Source: JAEUWI01 sp942492815 (GTDB lineage Bacteria > Hydrogenedentota > Hydrogenedentia > Hydrogenedentales > JAEUWI01). Taken from it: DNA of 64,000 nucleotides. Made by a program: the position numbers and the translations under genes. Positions 62,045 through 64,000 of this stretch are shown in pieces. How positions within the stretch are numbered: the first letter of the stretch is position 1; each line of letters opens with the position of its first letter. The stretch lies in the NCBI GenBank assembly GCA_942492815.1, contig OW818658.1, positions 4,960,001 to 5,024,000 of the forward strand. The letters are read 5' to 3'. The notes under the pieces are model-generated. The model was not told the DNA's origin, ran no database searches, and saw only the letters and a program-made list of their open reading frames with translations.

Positions 62045-62689
62045 ATGGAAAAGAACAACATCATGGACGAGGTGCTGGGCGATACCCTCACCCTGAACAC
62101 CAGCGATTTGTACAGCGCGGATTTTCGGACTACGTTTCGCGGTTTCGACAAGGTCCAGGTGACCTCCCTGCTGGAACGGGCGGCCGACGCCTTCGACAAG
62201 CTTCAGCGGCAGGTGGAGGAGATGAAGAAAACGACGGAGGCGCAGAAGGAGCAGATCGCGCGCTATGAAGCGATGGAACAGACCCTCGTGGAAGCGCTGG
62301 CCAGCGCCCAGAAGTTGGGAGAGAACACCATTGAGCAGGCGCGTCGCGAGGCAGAGTTGATCCGCGAAGACGCGCGCCTGGCCCGTGAGGCTTCTCTTTC
62401 CAATGCCAGCGCGGTGCCCGAGGCCCTGCGCGATGAAGTAAACAATTTGCGCGCCATGCGCAAGCGCCTTAAGGCGGATCTGCGCGCCGTGCTGGATATC
62501 CATGGTGCCCTGCTGCGCGGCGATGGCGACGCCCAATCGGACTATGACCGCTTTGCGCCCGCCGACGGCGCGGCCTATTTGAACAGCAGCAGTGAGTTCG
62601 ATCACGAAACCTCCACCGCCCACGGCCACGCGGATATTACCGTGATCGAGCCGGACCACGAAGACGCCGGCTTCCGCCGGGAGGAGTAA
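62045..62689 (+). CDS. DivIVA-domain coiled-coil protein
   Basis: The 214-residue product has the DivIVA-type N-terminus (LYSADFRTTFRGFDKVQVTS followed by LLERAADAF), which in the family binds curved membrane, then a long coiled coil (about residues 40-150) rich in Glu, Lys and Ala. The C-terminus is acidic and probably disordered. DivIVA proteins mark poles or septa in Gram-positives; Gram-negative homologues are less understood. It precedes lolA and maf in a tight run of genes, suggesting a cell-envelope/division operon. A later ATG at 62063 is possible. Confidence 0.85.
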   Translation: MEKNNIMDEVLGDTLTLNTSDLYSADFRTTFRGFDKVQVTSLLERAADAFDKLQRQVEEMKKTTEAQKEQIARYEAMEQTLVEALASAQKLGENTIEQARREAELIREDARLAREASLSNASAVPEALRDEVNNLRAMRKRLKADLRAVLDIHGALLRGDGDAQSDYDRFAPADGAAYLNSSSEFDHETSTAHGHADITVIEPDHEDAGFRREE

Positions 62690-62692
62690 TCC

Positions 62693-63487
62693 ATGGGTGT
62701 AGCCCTGCTGATCCTGGCCGCGGCGCTTTCCGCCGAGCAGCCGGATTTCGACGCCTTTTTCAAGGAATTTGCCGCCAAGCGCGCCAACATCCAGGTGCTC
62801 CAGGCGGATATCGTGGAGTACACCTCCCAGTTCGAAGAGGTGACCAACCGCAATGGCCGCGTGGTCTTCGGCAAGCCCCGCCGCATCGTCTTCCGCTACA
62901 CCGAGGAAGATCCCGTGATGCTTATCGATGACCGCCGGGTCTACGAGTTCGACCCGCAGGAAGAGCAGCTCCAGATCTATGATATCGACGACAGCCCCGA
63001 AGCCAGCATTTTCTTCCTGGGCTTCGACAACGACGCTGGCGCGCTGCGCGAGGCCTACGACGTCCACCTGTTCACCGTCGAAAACGAGCAGGGCAACCAG
63101 GGCATCAAAATAACGCCCTTCAAGGAAAATATGGACAATGCGCCCTTTCAGGAGGTGAGCATTTACCTGCGCACGGAGGACTTCCTCCCCTACCGCATCC
63201 ACATCACCTTCGACGATGAAACGCGCATGTGGACGGAGTTCAGCAACTACAAGGTGAACAAAGGACTGGAGCCTTCCGAGACCCAGATCCGTATTCCCGC
63301 GGGCACCCGCGTGATCGAGAATGGCGAAGTCACCATCCATTCCGTCCCCGATGGCGGCCAGTTGATGCCGCCCGAAGCGATTGACACGCCCAAGCCCGCC
63401 GATGCGCCCGCCGCCCCCGACAACGTGGAACAGCCCGCGACGACGCCCCCCGCGCTGGTACAGGAAAAGGAACTGCCCGCGCCATGA
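62693..63487 (+). CDS. lolA: Outer-membrane lipoprotein carrier protein LolA
   Basis: The 264-residue product has a short signal peptide (MGVALLILAAALSAEQ) and a LolA fold: ANIQVLQADIVEYTSQF, GRVVFGKPRRIVFRYTEEDPV, LIDDRRVYEFDPQEEQLQIY and a C-terminal region matching the lipid-binding barrel. LolA ferries lipoproteins across the periplasm to the outer membrane, consistent with the many lipoproteins here. The Pro/Ala-rich end (about residues 225-264) is an unusual addition. GGAGG overlaps the upstream stop, and its stop overlaps the maf ATG. Confidence 0.9.
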   Translation: MGVALLILAAALSAEQPDFDAFFKEFAAKRANIQVLQADIVEYTSQFEEVTNRNGRVVFGKPRRIVFRYTEEDPVMLIDDRRVYEFDPQEEQLQIYDIDDSPEASIFFLGFDNDAGALREAYDVHLFTVENEQGNQGIKITPFKENMDNAPFQEVSIYLRTEDFLPYRIHITFDDETRMWTEFSNYKVNKGLEPSETQIRIPAGTRVIENGEVTIHSVPDGGQLMPPEAIDTPKPADAPAAPDNVEQPATTPPALVQEKELPAP

Positions 63488-64000
63488 GGCCGTTAATTCT
63501 CGCCTCTGGATCGCCCCGGCGCCAGAGCCTCCTGGGCTCCCTCGGGGTGGAATTTCGCGTTATCACCAGCAACGCCCACGAACCCAACACGGGCGACACG
63601 CCGGCGGAAATCGTCATTCAGAACGCCATCATCAAGCGGGACGATGTGGCGGCAACGACCTCGGAGCCCGCCATAATCATTGCGGCCGACACGCTCGTCT
63701 TCTACGAAGAGCATGTCCTGCCGAAGCCCGTGGATCTCGACGACGCACGACGGATGCTACGGCTCCTCTCGGGAAAAACCCATCAGGTGCTCACGGGGCT
63801 CGCCCTCGTTGATACAGAGACCGGTCAAACCGTGGAAGGCGCCGAGACGACCGATGTGACCTTTCGCGATCTGAGCGATGACGAGATCGAGCACTTCGTG
63901 CACATCGTCGAGCCACTGGACCGTGCGGGGGCCTACACCGTGGACGGACCGGGCACGCTGATCGTGGCATCCTACTGCGGGTGCTACCAGAACGTTTTGG
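63484..64000 (+). CDS. Maf-like nucleotide pyrophosphatase (3'-truncated)
   Basis: The 172 visible residues match Maf/YceF: PLILASGSPRRQSLLGSLG at the start (the substrate-binding SxSPRR), an AADTLVFYEEHVLPKP active-site segment, LSGKTHQVLTGLAL and TFRDLSDDEIEHFV. The family hydrolyses non-canonical nucleoside triphosphates and has been linked to septum formation. The gene runs out of the window. It starts within the lolA stop (ATGA), so it is part of the same operon. Confidence 0.93.
   Translation, partial: MRPLILASGSPRRQSLLGSLGVEFRVITSNAHEPNTGDTPAEIVIQNAIIKRDDVAATTSEPAIIIAADTLVFYEEHVLPKPVDLDDARRMLRLLSGKTHQVLTGLALVDTETGQTVEGAETTDVTFRDLSDDEIEHFVHIVEPLDRAGAYTVDGPGTLIVASYCGCYQNVL

Overview
The window is 64 kb of GC-rich, densely coded DNA from a Gram-negative bacterium. 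An outer membrane is implied by LolA, an LpxL/HtrB-type acyltransferase, many lipoproteins and a Na+-NQR complex. Three genes carry very long Gly-Glu (GE) dipeptide tracts next to Cys-containing C-terminal tails or N-terminal lipoboxes. From general knowledge of where such tracts are common (Candidatus Hydrogenedentota and PVC-type relatives), I infer that kind of host; I see no rRNA or other marker that proves it. I recognised no tRNA, rRNA, CRISPR array or intact insertion sequence.

Layout. 1-8.6 kb: a 5'-truncated beta-propeller glycosidase-like gene, a SulP transporter, a ParDE-type toxin-antitoxin pair, a seven-bladed WD40 surface protein with a GE tract, an alpha-L-fucosidase and a sugar-nucleotidyltransferase. 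8.7-15.7 kb: a complete nqrABCDEF operon with apbE, whose product attaches the covalent FMNs. 15.8-17.0 kb: a uronate-isomerase-like gene. 25.6-17.1 kb on the minus strand: a compact menaquinone operon menF-menDH-menB-menA-menC-menE. In it menD and menH are fused, and menE carries an in-frame palindromic repeat insertion. The men operon and nqr converge, which fits a menaquinone-linked sodium-pumping respiratory chain.

25.8-32.6 kb: a beta-CASP nuclease with a promoter whose -10 box overlaps the apparent start codon, an acyltransferase, aroD, a 48-residue small protein, two paralogous nidogen-like lipoproteins each with its own promoter and terminator, and a zinc-type dehydrogenase. 32.9-38.2 kb: a double M16 peptidase and a chemoreceptor whose sensor domain has a c-type haem motif. 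38.3-49.1 kb on the minus strand: a probable two-gene unit of a 2,906-residue lipoprotein (PASTA, GE linker, Ig-like domains, a phospholipase-A2-like motif, calcium-binding repeats and about 5.5 copies of a 240-residue repeat) followed by a vanadium-haloperoxidase-like enzyme with a GE tract. 49.5-56.4 kb: TPR protein, CehA/McbA-type PHP protein, EF-hand protein, exported ADP-ribosylglycohydrolase-like protein and a glycosyltransferase-like protein.

56.6-57.6 kb: an AbiF/Abi_2-type HEPN gene preceded by a short noncoding RNA unit with a near-consensus promoter, GC-rich hairpins and an intrinsic terminator just before the start codon. This is the best candidate in the window for a little-described system: an RNA-antitoxin-like abortive-infection module. 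57.6-64.0 kb: mutS, a GNAT acetyltransferase, proC, a DivIVA-domain gene, lolA and a 3'-truncated maf. Two short intergenic elements made of inverted arrays of short tandem repeats flank this last group.
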